From contig JAPKMR010000024.1 of the NCBI GenBank assembly GCA_026645815.1, positions 1 to 51,948 of the forward strand: a DNA stretch of 51,948 nucleotides. The letters run 5' to 3'. This document shows, one piece after another, positions 50,654 to 51,948 of the stretch (within the stretch, counting starts at the first letter, position 1; every line of letters starts with the position of its first letter). The position numbers and the translations under genes are program-made. The DNA is from Anaerolineae bacterium (GTDB lineage Bacteria > Chloroflexota > Anaerolineae > B4-G1 > SLSP01). The notes beneath the pieces are model-generated. The model was not told the DNA's origin, made no database searches, and saw only the letters and a program-made list of their open reading frames with translations.

Positions 50654-51355
50654 TTAGTGAGTATCTATCAGCGCCGCCTCGACCGCGGCGATGGCGTGGA
50701 TGCGGGTGGTATCGAAGAGGGGGACGGAGGTGTCCTCGGGATGGATGAGCAAACCGATTTCGGTGCAACCGAGGATGATGCCCTCGGCGCCCTCTGCCAC
50801 CAGCTGAGCGATGATGTCAAGGTAATGTTGTTTGGATTCGGGGTTGATTTTCCCGAGGACCAATTCATTGTAAATCACCTGGTGTACAATTTCACGCCCG
50901 GCGTCGTCGGGGATAAGGACGGTGAGTCCATGCTGCTCGACAAGCCGGGTACGGTAGAAATCCTCCTCCATGGTGAAGCGTGTGCCCAGCAGCCCAACGG
51001 TGTGCAAGCCCGCAGCCTGAATGGCGTGCGCCGCGGCATCGGCGATGTGCAGGAAGGGGCTGTGAATCTGCGCTTCGATGGCATCAGCGACCTTGTGCAT
51101 GGTGTTGGTGCAGAGGATGATGAGGTCGGCGCCCGCTGCTTCCAGGCGTTGTGCGGCATCAGCAAGGACGCGACCGGATTCCTCCCACTTGCCCTCGCGT
51201 TGTAGGACTTCGATTTCCGCGAAATCCACGGAAAGCATGATGCAGCTGGCGGAGTGCAGTCCTCCAAGCCGAGCTTTGATTTCCTCACTGAGGATCCGGT
51301 AATACTCGAGGGACGATTCCCAACTCATGCCGCCAATCAGTCCGATGGTTTTCAT
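50654..51355 (-). CDS. Aspartate/glutamate racemase family protein
   Basis: A protein of 233 residues from 51355 (MKTIGLIGGMSWESSLEYYR), which has AGGAG upstream; a longer frame to 51508 lacks family similarity. The two catalytic Cys residues are in ILCTNTMHKVA (C82) and IILGCTEIGLL (C197), the pair used for proton transfer in PLP-independent racemases. Substrate could be Asp, Glu or another amino acid. It is coupled to the SDR gene. Confidence 0.9.
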   Translation of the reverse strand: MKTIGLIGGMSWESSLEYYRILSEEIKARLGGLHSASCIMLSVDFAEIEVLQREGKWEESGRVLADAAQRLEAAGADLIILCTNTMHKVADAIEAQIHSPFLHIADAAAHAIQAAGLHTVGLLGTRFTMEEDFYRTRLVEQHGLTVLIPDDAGREIVHQVIYNELVLGKINPESKQHYLDIIAQLVAEGAEGIILGCTEIGLLIHPEDTSVPLFDTTRIHAIAAVEAALIDTH

Positions 51356-51374
51356 GTGAGCTCCTTTAGGCTTC

Positions 51375-51604
51375 CTAGAAACGTGTTGAGAAGATGCTGA
51401 GGAAGACGGGGATATCCATTCCGGCGTGGAACAGGATGGAACCCCAAATGCTTTCTGTCTTCTGCATGATGGCACCCCAAGCCAATGCCAATGGTACAAC
51501 GACCGCAAGGAAAAGCAACTGGTCGCGCGTGTAGGTCACGCCGAGGTGTAGACCGGTCCGATGCGCGCGAGCAGGTGGTTGGTCGCGTGGCGTTGTGTGT
51601 TCAT
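51375..51604 (-). pseudogene. Decayed CPBP intramembrane protease gene
   Basis: An ATG at 51604 with GGAGG upstream begins MNTQRHATNHLLARIGPVYT and stops after 22 codons. In a shifted frame, the C-terminus of a CPBP protease continues to 51375: PLALAWGAIMQKTESIWGSI followed by LFHAGMDIPVFLSIFS. Family members are about 200-300 residues, so the middle, including the catalytic Glu and His motifs, has been lost by deletion. The presence of both the start and end supports one internal deletion with a frameshift. Confidence 0.55.
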
Positions 51605-51765
51605 GGTAATGATGTCCTCCATTGGAGTGAACCGGAAGGAGCGCCCGATGATGCTGATGGTTGACCGACGGGTTGGTTGCTGACGACCGGCGATTTTGAT
51701 GCGATAGCACTTTTATTGTAGCACCGTTTCTTCTGGAGCGGCGATGATTGTGAGACAGGGAGGGC

Positions 51766-51860
51766 ATTTCACGACGGGGGTGAGAACCTCAGGCGCCCCT
51801 ACAGGGCGCGGAGAAAAAGGTGATTTTTGTGGTGAGGCTTCGCCTCACCACAAAAATCAC
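51766..51860. repeat. Composite element: GC-rich lead plus perfect 19-bp hairpin, inverted copy
   Basis: The lead at 51766-51808 contains GGCGCCCCTACAGGGCG. After 11 bases, arms 51820-51838 and 51842-51860 are perfectly complementary with loop TTC; the 41-bp unit is the exact reverse complement of 37476-37516. The 51605-51765 and 51861-51948 stretches around it show no gene or other signal. Confidence 0.85.
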
Positions 51861-51948
51861 TTGAAAAAAGCGATAGTCTCCCTGTTAAGCGTTGTTGATG
51901 TTTGGTACAGGTAGCATTGTCAATAGTTCTTTAACAGTCCAAATACGA

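Noticed and set aside
1..51948. Insertion sequence, prophage or rRNA/tRNA genes
   Set aside because: No transposase, integrase or phage structural genes and no recognisable structural RNA gene was found by reading; a covariance-model scan would be needed to exclude small RNAs.

Overview
The window looks like a chromosomal segment of a GC-rich bacterium, most likely Chloroflexota (Anaerolineae/Caldilineae-like). This is inferred from an XRE-STAND-TPR regulator, a secreted protein ending in LPLVMKP, many small Shine-Dalgarno-led operons with ATGA overlaps, a DUF1028 protein with a peptidoglycan-binding tail, and GC-rich intergenic hairpins. No rRNA, tRNA, transposase, integrase, phage gene or CRISPR array was recognised. 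The phylum call rests on gene content only.

Layout. 1-4.8 kb: minus-strand envelope genes (lipoprotein, rhodanese, FAS1 lipoprotein, secreted protein) facing a plus-strand XRE-STAND-TPR regulator; one 19-bp site occurs at both promoter regions. 4.9-13.5 kb: a plus-strand run of membrane proteins, an ankyrin protein, a SUKH (SMI1/KNR4) protein, a beta-propeller/SUKH-like fusion, a frameshifted NADAR gene, an LRR-like protein, a lipoprotein and a DUF6892 protein. It resembles immunity-type gene clusters, but no toxin is visible. 13.7-21.5 kb: peptide-related genes: an M24 peptidase, DUF1028, a GNAT-YoaP fusion, an S9 peptidase, and two Dpp/Opp-type permeases without a binding protein or ATPases.

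21.5-29.1 kb: a minus-strand series with a flavodoxin, a CHASE2 adenylate/guanylate cyclase, a FecR/PD40 lipoprotein, a DUF3604 (PHP) membrane protein and a divergent ketol-acid reductoisomerase homologue. 29.4-37.3 kb: a catabolic operon under an IclR regulator: IolD-like ThDP enzyme, split transketolase, RpiB-like isomerase, GPH symporter and Gfo/Idh/MocA dehydrogenase, with no kinase. 37.5-51.6 kb: mostly single-copy housekeeping or accessory genes on the minus strand (phosphotransferase, GNAT, proline iminopeptidase, two methyltransferases, TPR, glycosidase-like, zinc-finger, MBL-fold, tyrosine phosphatase, DUF998, SDR, Asp/Glu racemase), ending in a decayed CPBP protease gene.

Scattered through the intergenic spaces from 19 kb onward are near-perfect hairpins that share architecture while their stem sequences differ. 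Three carry the same GC-rich lead sequence, and one 41-bp hairpin occurs twice in exactly opposite orientation. These look like a mobile palindromic repeat family. Start sites were moved inward from the longest frame wherever a Shine-Dalgarno sequence or family N-terminus supported it.
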